Positions 1 through 6,960 of a stretch of DNA of 12,592 bases are shown here, piece by piece. The position numbers and the translations under genes were made by a program. Every line of letters starts with the position of its first letter. Within the stretch, counting starts at the first letter, position 1. The notes beneath the pieces are model-generated. The model had not been told where the DNA came from and did no database searches. It saw only the letters and a list, made by a program, of their open reading frames with translations. This stretch comes from a bacterium (GTDB taxonomy: Bacteria; JALSQH01). Location of the stretch: the NCBI GenBank assembly GCA_027004335.1, contig JALTID010000022.1, positions 2,462 through 15,053 on the forward strand, in the 5' to 3' direction.

Positions 1-1152
1 TTTGGGCTTGTTAATATGTTTTCAGGTGGTGCAATAAGTAGATTTTCGGTAACAGCTCTTGGTGTTATGCCCTATATCAGCGCTGCAATCATACTTGAAG
101 TTTTAACAGTTGTTATTCCTCAACTTGATCAGCTAAAGAAACAGGGAGAACTGGGTAGGAAGAAGATAACTCAATATACGAGGTATCTTACTGTGGCGCT
201 TGCCTTTTTCCAGGGACTAGGAATAGCTTATGGGCTGGAAGGCATGAGGGGACCTGCTGGAGAAGTTATTGTTCTTTATCCTGGGTGGGCTTTCAGGTTT
301 TTTACAGCTCTTATCCTTGCCACTGGAAGCACATTTCTTATGTGGTTAGGCGAGCAGATTACAGAAAGAGGAATAGGGAACGGTATTTCTTTATTGATCT
401 ATGCGGGAATAGTTGTAAGACTTCCAGGTGCAATTGGGAGTACTGTACAGATAATGAAAGTAGGTGAGATGTCACTTTTTACCCTTTTGTTTATACTCTT
501 ACTTGCTTTTCTCGTTGTCTGGTTCATTGTCTACATGGAAACGGCTCAGAGGCGATTACCTGTTCAATATGCCAGAAGAGTGGTGGGGAGAAAAGTGTAT
601 GGGGGGACCAGTACTCATCTCCCATTGAAGGTTAATACCGCTGGGGTTATTCCTCCCATTTTTGCAAGTTCACTGCTTATGTTTCCCCTGACTGTTACAA
701 ATTTTATGAAAACTCCCTTTACTGAAACCTTAAAATATTATTTTTCTCCTGGTGCCCTATGGTATGAAGCTTCTTATGTGGTACTTATTATATTTTTTGC
801 ATATTTTTACACTGCAATTCAATTTAATCCTGTTGATGTGGCTGACAATTTAAAGAAATGGGGAGGTTATATTCCTGGCATTCGTCCTGGAACTCAAACT
901 GCTGATTATATTGACAGAGTTTTATCCAGAATAACTCTTATTGGTGCTCTTTATGTGGCAGCAGTATGTGTTTTACCAACAATACTTATAAAAAGGTTTA
1001 ATACCCCATTTTATTTTGGCGGTACCTCTCTGCTTATCGCAGTTGGTGTTGCCCTTGATACCATGCAACAGATACAGGCTCATCTCGTTAGCAGATATTA
1101 TGAAGGGTTCTTAGGTAGGGGTGCAAAAATTAAAGGCAGAAGATACGGTTAA
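1..1152 (+). CDS. secY: Protein translocase channel subunit SecY (5' truncated)
   Basis: SecY is the multi-spanning core of the SecYEG channel that moves unfolded proteins through, and membrane proteins into, the cytoplasmic membrane. The frame is open from base 1, and the first codons read FGLVNMFSGGA. In E. coli SecY this matches a point about 60 residues in, so the start and first membrane segment lie outside the window; the ATG at base 16 is internal. Visible signatures are MPYISAAII, the LGEQITERGIGNGIS segment, the cytoplasmic loop STHLPLKVNTAGVIP, the loop PGIRPGTQTADYIDR with its conserved arginine, and FYFGGTSLLI near the C terminus. Several hydrophobic segments fit membrane helices. 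The protein ends in a basic tail (KIKGRRYG). It is followed 19 bases later by adk, the usual order at the end of the spc operon. The family call is secure. Confidence 0.97.
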   Translation, partial: FGLVNMFSGGAISRFSVTALGVMPYISAAIILEVLTVVIPQLDQLKKQGELGRKKITQYTRYLTVALAFFQGLGIAYGLEGMRGPAGEVIVLYPGWAFRFFTALILATGSTFLMWLGEQITERGIGNGISLLIYAGIVVRLPGAIGSTVQIMKVGEMSLFTLLFILLLAFLVVWFIVYMETAQRRLPVQYARRVVGRKVYGGTSTHLPLKVNTAGVIPPIFASSLLMFPLTVTNFMKTPFTETLKYYFSPGALWYEASYVVLIIFFAYFYTAIQFNPVDVADNLKKWGGYIPGIRPGTQTADYIDRVLSRITLIGALYVAAVCVLPTILIKRFNTPFYFGGTSLLIAVGVALDTMQQIQAHLVSRYYEGFLGRGAKIKGRRYG

Positions 1153-1171
1153 ATCTTAAAAGGAGAAGGGA

Positions 1172-1816
1172 ATGAATCTTATTTTTCTTGGGCCTCCGGG
1201 TGCTGGTAAGGGAACACAGGCAAAGAAACTTGTAGATCTTCTTGGGATTCCTCAGATTTCCACTGGTGATATTTTGAGAGAAAAGAAGAGGGAAGATTCT
1301 CCTTTAGGACATAAGGTGAGGGAGATTATGTCTGAAGGTAAACTTGTACCTGATGAAATTGTCATTGAGATTGTAAAGGAGCGGCTGGGAAAGCCTGATT
1401 GTGGAAAAGGATTTATACTTGATGGTTTTCCAAGAACGATTCCTCAGGCAGAAGCTCTTGAGAAGATCTTAGCTGAGATGCGAAAACAGCTTGATGCGGT
1501 GGTTTATATTGATGTCCCTGATGAGGAGTTGATCAGGAGAATTAGTGGGAGAAGAGTTTGCGAAGAATGTGGTGAGGAATACCACATAATTTTTAAGCCT
1601 CCCAGAGTAGAGGGAGTTTGTGATAAATGTGGTGGAAAACTGATACAGAGAGAAGATGATAAAGAAGAAGTTGTGAAGAAAAGAATAGAAGTGTATAACG
1701 AATCCACCGCACCACTTGTAGATTTTTATGAAAAGAAAGGCTTGCTGAAAAAAATCAATGGCGTGGCTTCTATGGAGAATGTTTTTGAAAGTATAAAAAC
1801 TTCGCTTGGAGTTTAA
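1172..1816 (+). CDS. adk: Adenylate kinase, zinc-binding long form
   Basis: This cytoplasmic enzyme interconverts ATP + AMP and 2 ADP, keeping adenine nucleotides balanced. At 214 residues it is the usual length of the long form. The P-loop GPPGAGKGT is at residues 7-15, the AMP-site segment STGDILR at about 30-36, and the DGFPRT motif at 84-89. The mobile LID domain carries a Cys4 zinc site (C130, C133, C150, C153), the structural zinc type known from Gram-positive and many thermophilic bacteria; E. coli lacks these cysteines. The start is supported by AGGAG at 1161-1165. The gene lies between secY and map, the classic arrangement. Its last bases include a GGAG that probably serves as the ribosome binding site of map. 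Nothing looks broken. Confidence 0.97.
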   Translation: MNLIFLGPPGAGKGTQAKKLVDLLGIPQISTGDILREKKREDSPLGHKVREIMSEGKLVPDEIVIEIVKERLGKPDCGKGFILDGFPRTIPQAEALEKILAEMRKQLDAVVYIDVPDEELIRRISGRRVCEECGEEYHIIFKPPRVEGVCDKCGGKLIQREDDKEEVVKKRIEVYNESTAPLVDFYEKKGLLKKINGVASMENVFESIKTSLGV

Positions 1817-1821
1817 TACTT

Positions 1822-2574
1822 ATGGGAATAAATATTAAGAGCCGTAGAGAAATTGAGATAATGAGAGATGCCAACAGGATAGTAGCTGAGGTCCTTGAAA
1901 CCCTTAGAGAAGTGGTTGAGATAGGTATGAGTACAGATGAGCTTGATAAACTTGCAGTTAAAATAACCAGGGAACGCGGAGCAGTACCAGCATTTAAAGG
2001 TTATATGGGTTATCCCCGGGCACTCTGCGTCTCTATAAATGAAGAGATTGTTCATGGTATCCCTTCAAAAAAGAAAAGAATAAGAAATGGTGATCTGGTA
2101 AGTCTGGATTATGGGGTAATTTACAAGGGATATTACGGAGATGCAGCAATAAGTGTGGGTGTTGGGGAAATTTCTGATGTCGCGAAGAATTTGATGAAGG
2201 TGACAGAAGAATCACTGTATAAAGGAATTGAACAGGCAGTTCCCGGGAATCATCTTAGTGATATAGGCCATGCGGTTCAGTCTCATGTGGAAGGTAATGG
2301 TTTTAATGTTGTTAGGGATTTTGTTGGACATGGTATAGGAAAAAAGCTCCATGAAGAGCCACAGGTTCCTAATTATGGAGAACCGGGAAGAGGTGTTTTG
2401 CTCAGGAATGGAATGACCATAGCCATTGAACCTATGGTTACAGAGGGAACATGGAAAGTAAAAATTCTCTCTGATGGTTGGACTGCTGTTACCGCTGATG
2501 GGAAGCTTGCTGCTCATTTTGAGCATACCATTGCTATTACTGATAACGGCCCTGAAATACTTAGCAGGTTGTAA
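1822..2574 (+). CDS. map: Methionine aminopeptidase, type I
   Basis: The enzyme removes the initiator methionine from new proteins when the second residue is small; it is a dinuclear metal peptidase of the cytoplasm. The 250-residue length fits the short bacterial type Ia form, without an N-terminal zinc-finger extension or the type II insertion. All five metal ligands expected from E. coli can be placed: D96 and D107 (in SLDYG and YYGDAA), H170 (FVGHGIG), E203 (AIEPM) and E234 (HFEHT). The substrate-site histidines are H78 (IVHGIP) and H177 (KLHEEP). The start lies 5 bases after the adk stop, with GGAG at 1808-1811 inside the end of adk, so the two are probably translated from one message. 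A 64-base spacer then leads to infA. Confidence 0.97.
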   Translation: MGINIKSRREIEIMRDANRIVAEVLETLREVVEIGMSTDELDKLAVKITRERGAVPAFKGYMGYPRALCVSINEEIVHGIPSKKKRIRNGDLVSLDYGVIYKGYYGDAAISVGVGEISDVAKNLMKVTEESLYKGIEQAVPGNHLSDIGHAVQSHVEGNGFNVVRDFVGHGIGKKLHEEPQVPNYGEPGRGVLLRNGMTIAIEPMVTEGTWKVKILSDGWTAVTADGKLAAHFEHTIAITDNGPEILSRL

Positions 2575-2638
2575 TATATGTTGTTGCAGGGAACAGTGCA
2601 ATTTGTTAAAATTACTGCTAAAATAAAAAGGATATTTT

Positions 2639-2875
2639 ATGCCTAAAAAGGAGCACAGATCGATTGAAGTAGGAGGAGAGGTGATAGAGTTGTTGCCCAA
2701 TGCCATGTTTAAAGTGAAACTTGAAACTGGACAGGTAATTCTTGCACATATCTCAGGCAAGATGAGAATGCATTATATTAAGATCATTCCAGGAGATAAA
2801 GTCACAGTGGAGATTTCCCCTTATGATTTAAGCAGAGGGAGGATAACCTACAGATTAAAAGGAGACAGAAAATGA
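2639..2875 (+). CDS. infA: Translation initiation factor IF-1
   Basis: IF-1 is a small OB-fold protein that binds the A site of the 30S subunit during initiation and helps IF-2 and IF-3 select the initiator tRNA. The 78 residues contain the family core: LPNAMFKV, the AHISGKMR motif with its basic residues, [10 protein letters not shown] and [13 protein letters not shown]. The protein is slightly longer than the 72-residue E. coli form, with extra residues at both ends (PKKEHRS near the start, LKGDRK at the end). AGGA at 2629-2632 sits six bases before the ATG and supports this start. The stop overlaps the rpmJ start in an ATGA arrangement (2872-2875), so the two are probably translationally coupled. 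Placement between map and rpmJ is standard for this operon. Confidence 0.97.
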   Translation: MPKKEHRSIEVGGEVIELLPNAMFKVKLETGQVILAHISGKMRMHYIKIIPGDKVTVEISPYDLSRGRITYRLKGDRK

Positions 2876-2985
2876 AGGTTAAAGCATCTGTGAAAAAAAG
2901 ATGTGAAAAGTGCAAGATTGTTAAGAGGAGAGGGAAAATTTATGTGATATGTGAAAATCCGAGACATAAACAGAGACAGGGTTAA
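2872..2985 (+). CDS. rpmJ: Ribosomal protein bL36, zinc-binding form
   Basis: This 37-residue protein of the large ribosomal subunit binds 23S rRNA. It opens [14 protein letters not shown] and has the zinc-ribbon ligands C11, C14, C27 and H32, spaced C-x2-C-x12-C-x4-H, which is the zinc-containing version; some bacteria also have a cysteine-free paralogue used under zinc limitation. The ATG shares bases with the infA stop (ATGA at 2872-2875), and a GGAG inside the end of infA (2861-2864) can serve as its ribosome binding site. The stop TAA at 2983-2985 merges into the AAGGAGG of rpsM. Length and motif leave little doubt. Confidence 0.96.
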   Translation: MKVKASVKKRCEKCKIVKRRGKIYVICENPRHKQRQG

Positions 2986-2996
2986 GGAGGAGAAAG

Positions 2997-3377
2997 ATGC
3001 CAAGAATAGCAGGGGTAGATATTCCTAAGAGTAAGAAAATAGTTACAAGCCTGACTTACATCTATGGTATAGGAAAATCTACTTCACTGGAAATACTTGA
3101 GAAAGCTGAAGTTGATCCTGATAAAAGGGCTGGGGAACTCTCAGCAGATGAGGTACAAAGGATAAGGAAAGTTATTGATGAAGAATACAAGGTTGAGGGT
3201 GCTCTCAGATCTGAGGTACAGAGGAATATAAAAAGGCTCATGGACATAAAGGCTTATCGGGGATTGAGACATATGAGAGGCCTTCCTGTAAGGGGACAGA
3301 GAACCCATTCTAATGCTCGCTCAAGAAAAGGTCCCCGAAATAAGCTTAGTACCAAGAAAAAGAGAAGAGAGAAATAA
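2997..3377 (+). CDS. rpsM: Small-subunit ribosomal protein uS13
   Basis: uS13 sits in the head of the 30S subunit, where it contacts the large subunit (bridge B1) and, through its basic tail, the P-site tRNA. At 126 residues it has normal length. The N terminus [10 protein letters not shown], the helix-turn motif [10 protein letters not shown] at 21-30, and the highly conserved [18 protein letters not shown] segment at about 95-112 identify it. The lysine/arginine-rich end (KKKRREK) is the tRNA-contacting tail. A strong AAGGAGG at 2984-2990 lies six bases before the ATG. It opens the alpha-operon part of the cluster, 14 bases before rpsK. In E. coli this operon is controlled by uS4; no such control structure could be identified here by eye. 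Confidence 0.97.
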   Translation: MPRIAGVDIPKSKKIVTSLTYIYGIGKSTSLEILEKAEVDPDKRAGELSADEVQRIRKVIDEEYKVEGALRSEVQRNIKRLMDIKAYRGLRHMRGLPVRGQRTHSNARSRKGPRNKLSTKKKRREK

Positions 3378-3391
3378 TTGGAGGATAGTAA

Positions 3392-3784
3392 ATGACTACC
3401 AATAGACGAAGAGGTAAAAGAAGGAAAACAAAAAAAGGTATAACTGAGGGTAAAATATATATTCATGCGACATTCAACAACACAATTATTACAGTTACTG
3501 ATCCTGATGGAAATGTCATTACCTGGTCCTCAGGCGGAGTTGCTGGATTTAAGGGTGCCAGGAAAGGTACCCCCTATGCTGCACAACTGGCAGCGGAAGA
3601 TGCAATAAAAAAGGCCACTGCAACGGGATTAAAAAGGGCTAGAATTTATGTTAAAGGTCCGGGACCAGGTAGAGAATCTGCTTTGCGTGCTATTGGAATG
3701 AGTGGGATTCAGGTAACTTTGATTAAGGATATAACCCCTATTCCGCATGATGGTTGCAGACCACCGAAACGAAGAAGAGTTTAG
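3392..3784 (+). CDS. rpsK: Small-subunit ribosomal protein uS11
   Basis: uS11 lies on the platform of the 30S subunit near the 3' end of 16S rRNA and the mRNA exit. The 130 residues include the basic start [15 protein letters not shown], the core [13 protein letters not shown], the rRNA-binding loop [15 protein letters not shown] at 87-101, and the conserved end [16 protein letters not shown]. In E. coli the equivalent end reads HNG, and that asparagine is converted after translation to isoaspartate; here the codon is GAT, so aspartate is encoded directly at residue 120. A GGAGG at 3380-3384 precedes the ATG. The gene ends in TAG, 18 bases before rpsD. Identity is certain from the motifs. Confidence 0.97.
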   Translation: MTTNRRRGKRRKTKKGITEGKIYIHATFNNTIITVTDPDGNVITWSSGGVAGFKGARKGTPYAAQLAAEDAIKKATATGLKRARIYVKGPGPGRESALRAIGMSGIQVTLIKDITPIPHDGCRPPKRRRV

Positions 3785-3790
3785 CAAGAA

Positions 3791-3796
3791 AGGAGG
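3791..3796 (+). promoter_or_regulatory. Ribosome binding site fixing the rpsD GTG start
   Basis: A perfect AGGAGG lies six bases before the GTG at 3803. The encoded protein from that GTG begins (M)GRYTGPVC, the expected N terminus of a zinc-type uS4. Site and homology together fix the start at GTG rather than at the downstream ATG codons. Confidence 0.85.
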
Positions 3797-3802
3797 CGTT
3801 TT

Positions 3803-4435
3803 GTGGGAAGATATACTGGCCCTGTCTGCAGGCTATGCAGAAGAGAAGGAATGAAACTTTATTTAAAGGGTGAAAAATGTTATAGTCCAAGCTGTCCTTT
3901 TGAAAAACGCCCCTTTCCTCCAGGCCAGCATGGTAGAAATGTGAGGTCACGCCCCACAGACTACTGGATCAGGCTAAGAGAGAAACAGAGAGCAAGGAAG
4001 ATTTATGGTGTTAGTGAGAAACAATTTAAAAAGTATTATGAGATGGCTGATAGGATAAAAGGTGTTACGGGGGAAAATTTACTTGTTATACTTGAGAGAA
4101 GACTTGATAATGTTGTTTACAGAATGGGTTTTGCTGTTTCAAGAAAACAGGCAAGGCAGCTTGTAACACACAGACATTTTAAGGTTAATGGAAGAGTGGT
4201 TGATAAACCTTCATATCTTCTCAAGCCCGGAGATATTGTGGAAATAAAGGATGAAAGTAAGGATATGGAACTTGTAAGAGAAAACCTTGAGAGTACAAAA
4301 GAAAGAGGGTTCCCACACTGGGTTGAAGTTGAACCAGAGGCTTTAAAAGGGAAGTTTGTATCTTATCCTGCAAGAGAGGACCTCAGGACACCAGAGATAC
4401 GGGAACAGTTAATCGTTGAGTTTTATTCAAGATGA
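3803..4435 (+). CDS. rpsD: Small-subunit ribosomal protein uS4, zinc-binding form
   Basis: uS4 is a primary 16S rRNA binder that nucleates assembly of the 30S body, and in E. coli it also represses its own operon. The 210 residues start at a GTG. The N-terminal domain has four cysteines spaced C-x2-C-x13-C-x4-C (C9, C12, C26, C31), the zinc-carrying form; E. coli uS4 has lost this site. The S4 RNA-binding domain occupies roughly residues 99-165, with [24 protein letters not shown] and KPGDIVEI clearly readable. The C terminus ([14 protein letters not shown]) matches the family. It sits between rpsK and rpoA as in the E. coli alpha operon, whereas in Bacillus rpsD is located elsewhere. Twenty-five bases separate it from rpoA. 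Confidence 0.97.
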   Translation: MGRYTGPVCRLCRREGMKLYLKGEKCYSPSCPFEKRPFPPGQHGRNVRSRPTDYWIRLREKQRARKIYGVSEKQFKKYYEMADRIKGVTGENLLVILERRLDNVVYRMGFAVSRKQARQLVTHRHFKVNGRVVDKPSYLLKPGDIVEIKDESKDMELVRENLESTKERGFPHWVEVEPEALKGKFVSYPAREDLRTPEIREQLIVEFYSR

Positions 4436-4460
4436 AAAACTCTCCATAGGAGGATTGTAA

Positions 4461-5459
4461 ATGTATGATATTGAAAAATTCTGGTATTCTTTTATTAAGC
4501 CTGCAGGAATACTCTATAATGTAAATAACTTAACTGATACCTATGGGAAGTTTTATGTAGAGCCTTTTGAGAGAGGGTATGGAATCACTATTGGAAATTC
4601 ACTTAGAAGAGTATTGCTATCTTCTGTTCCAGGTGCTGCTATTGTGGCTATCAAGGTTGAGGGTGTTCTTCATGAATTTACCAGTTTATCGGGGGTCATA
4701 GAGGATATTCCTGATATAATCTTAAATCTTAAGTCTATCAGGGTTTCTCTTGAATCAGAGGACAGGATTGTTGAGGGAACCCTTGAAATTGACAAAGAGG
4801 GTGAAGTCAAGGCAAAGGAGATAAATTTTCCTGAAAGTGTAAAAATCCTCACACCAGATGTTCACATTGCTACGGTGGCAGAAGGTGGGAAGTTATCAAT
4901 GAGATTATGGGTTATGAGAGGTAAAGGTTATACACCTGCTGAGAGAATCAAAGATGAATTTATTGAACCTGCTATTGATATGATTTTTATTGATGCAGAT
5001 TTCTCTCCGGTGAGGAAGGTGACTTATCATGTAACGAATGCAAGGGTGGGGAAAGTTTCCGATTATGACAGATTGAATATTGAGATATGGACAGATGGAA
5101 GTGCTAATCCTAAGGATTCTCTTTTTTATGCATCACAGTTACTTATTAAGCACTTTGAAGTTTTTTCCAATATTGTGCCAGAGGAGAAGGAAGAAGAAAA
5201 GAAAGAGCCTGAGATTGATCCTATTTTTTATACTCCGATAGAGGAGTTGAAATTTCCTGAAAGGGCTATGAATTGTCTGAGAAATGAGAATATAAAATAT
5301 CTTGGTGAACTTGTTCAGAGGAGTGAGAGTGAACTTCTAAATATAAAGAATCTTGGTGAGAAAACTCTCAATGAGATAAAACAGATTCTTGAACAGCACG
5401 ATCTCTTCCTCGGTATGACAGTTGAAGGATGGAAAAATCCCCAGGAGAGCAAGGAGTAA
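4461..5459 (+). CDS. rpoA: DNA-directed RNA polymerase alpha subunit
   Basis: Alpha dimerises to nucleate RNA polymerase assembly and contacts promoters and activators through its C-terminal domain. The 332 residues are typical. The N-terminal domain (to about 235) contains EPFERGYGITIGNSLRRVLLSS, including the dimer and beta-contact region at 45-55, then VLHEF and ISPVRKVTYHV-like segments. An acidic/lysine linker (about 240-252) leads to the C-terminal domain, where R268, N271 and K301 match E. coli R265, N268 and K298, the residues that touch UP-element DNA; NLGEKTLNEI is the second helix-hairpin-helix. So UP-element recognition is probably intact. AGGAGG at 4448-4453 supports the start. 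The last codons contain AAGGAG, which serves rplQ three bases downstream. Confidence 0.98.
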   Translation: MYDIEKFWYSFIKPAGILYNVNNLTDTYGKFYVEPFERGYGITIGNSLRRVLLSSVPGAAIVAIKVEGVLHEFTSLSGVIEDIPDIILNLKSIRVSLESEDRIVEGTLEIDKEGEVKAKEINFPESVKILTPDVHIATVAEGGKLSMRLWVMRGKGYTPAERIKDEFIEPAIDMIFIDADFSPVRKVTYHVTNARVGKVSDYDRLNIEIWTDGSANPKDSLFYASQLLIKHFEVFSNIVPEEKEEEKKEPEIDPIFYTPIEELKFPERAMNCLRNENIKYLGELVQRSESELLNIKNLGEKTLNEIKQILEQHDLFLGMTVEGWKNPQESKE

Positions 5460-5462
5460 CCT

Positions 5463-6167
5463 ATGAGGCACAAAAAAGATCACAGTAAATTGAATAGGGA
5501 TAAGGATAATAGAAAAGCTCTTACAAAGAATCTGCTGAGAACTCTTTTTACTCATGAAAAGATTGTTACTACTGTGGCAAAGGCAAAGGATCTGAGGAGG
5601 CACTCCGACAGATTGATAACTCTGGGTAAGAGGGGAGATCTCCATGCAAGAAGGCTTGCTTTCGCTGTGTTACAGGATAAGGAGCTTGTTAAGAAAATTT
5701 TTGATGAACTTGCCCCCAGGTATAAAAATAGACTTGGTGGTTATACGAGGGTATTAAAATACAGAAACAGAAGAGGTGATAATGCTCCTCTTGCCGTGGT
5801 AGAGCTTGTACAGGAAGAGCTTAAGGTTAGAGTTAAGAGGAAAAAGATAAAAGAGGAAAGAAAGAAATTAGAGGAGGAGAAAAAACAGGAAGCTCTTGAA
5901 GCTGAAGAGAAAAAGTTAGAGCAAGAAGGTGCAAAAGCTGAAGTTGAAGAAGAGGCTCAGGAAACTGCTGGGGAAGTGGAAACCGAAGGGAAAAAGGAAA
6001 CTAAAGCTAAAACGAAAAAGAAAACAGAAAAGAAGGAAGAGGGTAAAACTGAAAGGAAAAAAAGTCCCCCAAAGGTAATAACGGAAAAGAAAGAGAAAGA
6101 GGAGAAGAAAGAAGAAAAAGCAGCTAAAGAAGAGAAAAAAGGGGAAGAGAGAAAGCCTGAAGAATAA
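5463..6167 (+). CDS. rplQ: Ribosomal protein bL17 with a long Lys/Glu-rich C-terminal extension
   Basis: bL17 lies near the exit of the peptide tunnel of the large subunit. Residues 1 to about 117 are a normal bL17: MRHKKDHSKLNRD, the HEKIVTTVAKAKDLR segment, FDELAPRYKNRLGGYTRVLK, and RRGDNAPLAVVELV. The protein should end near there (E. coli 127 residues), but the frame runs on to residue 234. By my count about two thirds of the added 117 residues are K, E or R, with some A, T, Q and two prolines. The start part (118-160) looks able to form a charged single helix or coiled coil; the rest is probably disordered. C-terminal extensions of bL17 are known in some bacteria; this is a long one. AAGGAG at 5451-5456 precedes the ATG. 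It is the last gene of the operon. Confidence 0.95.
   Translation: MRHKKDHSKLNRDKDNRKALTKNLLRTLFTHEKIVTTVAKAKDLRRHSDRLITLGKRGDLHARRLAFAVLQDKELVKKIFDELAPRYKNRLGGYTRVLKYRNRRGDNAPLAVVELVQEELKVRVKRKKIKEERKKLEEEKKQEALEAEEKKLEQEGAKAEVEEEAQETAGEVETEGKKETKAKTKKKTEKKEEGKTERKKSPPKVITEKKEKEEKKEEKAAKEEKKGEERKPEE
5814..6164 (+). other. Low-complexity, purine-rich stretch coding the bL17 tail
   Basis: This stretch codes residues 118-234 of bL17. On the + strand it is overwhelmingly A and G, made of recurring GAA, GAG, AAA and AAG codons without exact tandem repeats. It includes A runs of six to seven bases (for example 6057-6063), where sequencing or polymerase slippage could occur. The codon frame stays protein-like throughout (alanine, threonine, valine and glutamine are interspersed), so I read it as real coding DNA and not as a frameshifted 3' region. 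Confidence 0.75.
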
Positions 6168-6192
6168 TTTTTAAGTCAAGTCATTGCAAAAT
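6168..6192. other. 25-base gap between two convergent operons
   Basis: The gap lies between the rplQ stop and the trpA stop on the opposite strand. I see no inverted repeat followed by a T run on either strand here. Both operons must therefore end by Rho, by a weak structure inside the opposing gene, or by running into each other. Confidence 0.6.
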
Positions 6193-6960
6193 TTAGGAGG
6201 CATTAAAGGCTCCCTTTTTTATTGCCGCAACCCATTCTCTTATGTCATCATTATTTTCCAGTTTTTTTATAAGGGCTGAGCCTATTATTATTCCATCCAC
6301 CATCCTTTTAAGAGGTTCAACCTGCCCTGCTGTTTTGATCCCAAATCCAATTGCCACAGGTTTTGTGGTTGATTTTTTTAATCTTTTTATAAGAGAGATC
6401 CCCTCTTCAGGTATTTCGTCTCTCTCTCCTGTGGTTCCACTTCTTGAAACTGCATAGATGAAACCGCTTGAATTTTTAATCAACCTGTTAAAATACTCTC
6501 CCTTGATTGTTGGTGGGATCAGCATTGGAGTTGCCAGCCCCATCTTATTAAGCGTTCTGTAGAAAATTTTCCCCTCTATAAGGGGCAAATCAGGTATTAT
6601 TAATCCATCTATCCCGGAGTTCAAAAGTTTCCCTGGGTAATTTTTATCTTTTGCAATTAAATTATAGTAAGTCATTGTAATAAAAGGTATCTCAGGATGT
6701 TTTTCTCTCAGAATTTTGATCAATTCCAGATACCTTTCTGGATCCATACCTCTTTCAAGAGCTATTTTAGAAGCTTTTTGTATAGTGGGTCCATCTGCCA
6801 CAGGATCACTAAATGGGAGTCCAATTTCTATTATATCAAACCCTGAATTTATACTTTTTTCAATCCAGTGTATTGATCCCTCAAAATCTGGGTAGCCAGC
6901 TGCTAAGTATCCTATCATAATTCCGTTTTTAATTTTAAAAGCTTTTTCAACTCTGTTCAT
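6193..6960 (-). CDS. trpA: Tryptophan synthase alpha chain
   Basis: TrpA is a TIM-barrel enzyme that splits indole-3-glycerol phosphate into indole and glyceraldehyde 3-phosphate, passing indole through a tunnel to TrpB. The 255 residues are slightly shorter than the 268 of E. coli. The signature [18 protein letters not shown] holds the two catalytic acids, E45 and D56, with the same spacing as E. coli E49 and D60. The flexible loop [12 protein letters not shown] and the phosphate-binding GFGIKT and IIGSALIK segments are in place. The first 14 bases overlap the end of trpB, whose last codons supply a GGAGG six bases before this ATG. It is the last gene of the trp operon and converges on rplQ. 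Confidence 0.97.
   Translation of the reverse strand: MNRVEKAFKIKNGIMIGYLAAGYPDFEGSIHWIEKSINSGFDIIEIGLPFSDPVADGPTIQKASKIALERGMDPERYLELIKILREKHPEIPFITMTYYNLIAKDKNYPGKLLNSGIDGLIIPDLPLIEGKIFYRTLNKMGLATPMLIPPTIKGEYFNRLIKNSSGFIYAVSRSGTTGERDEIPEEGISLIKRLKKSTTKPVAIGFGIKTAGQVEPLKRMVDGIIIGSALIKKLENNDDIREWVAAIKKGAFNAS

Noticed and set aside
2581-2610. Possible promoter before infA (TTGTTG with a later TAAAAT).
   Set aside because: The spacing between the two boxes is about 20 bases and the next-best pairs are worse, so it is no better than chance in AT-rich DNA.
2578-2646. A 22-codon frame (MLLQGTVQFVKITA...) between map and infA that ends inside infA, in the place where some bacteria have a small KOW-domain gene.
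   Set aside because: There is no convincing ribosome binding site and no KOW-like motif. It runs out after 22 codons, and its end overlaps the infA start and reading frame. It is most simply the untranslated spacer.
6057-6063. A run of seven As in rplQ as a programmed frameshift site or a sequencing error that created the long tail.
   Set aside because: The tail is already about 80 residues long before this run, and its composition is the same before and after it. No downstream structure or alternative stop makes frameshifting attractive.
6196-6220. GGAG ... CTCC followed by six Ts on the + strand, as a terminator for the ribosomal operon.
   Set aside because: Only four base pairs form around a ten-base loop, and extension on either side is mismatched. 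The sequence is also ordinary trpA coding DNA. It is too weak to call.
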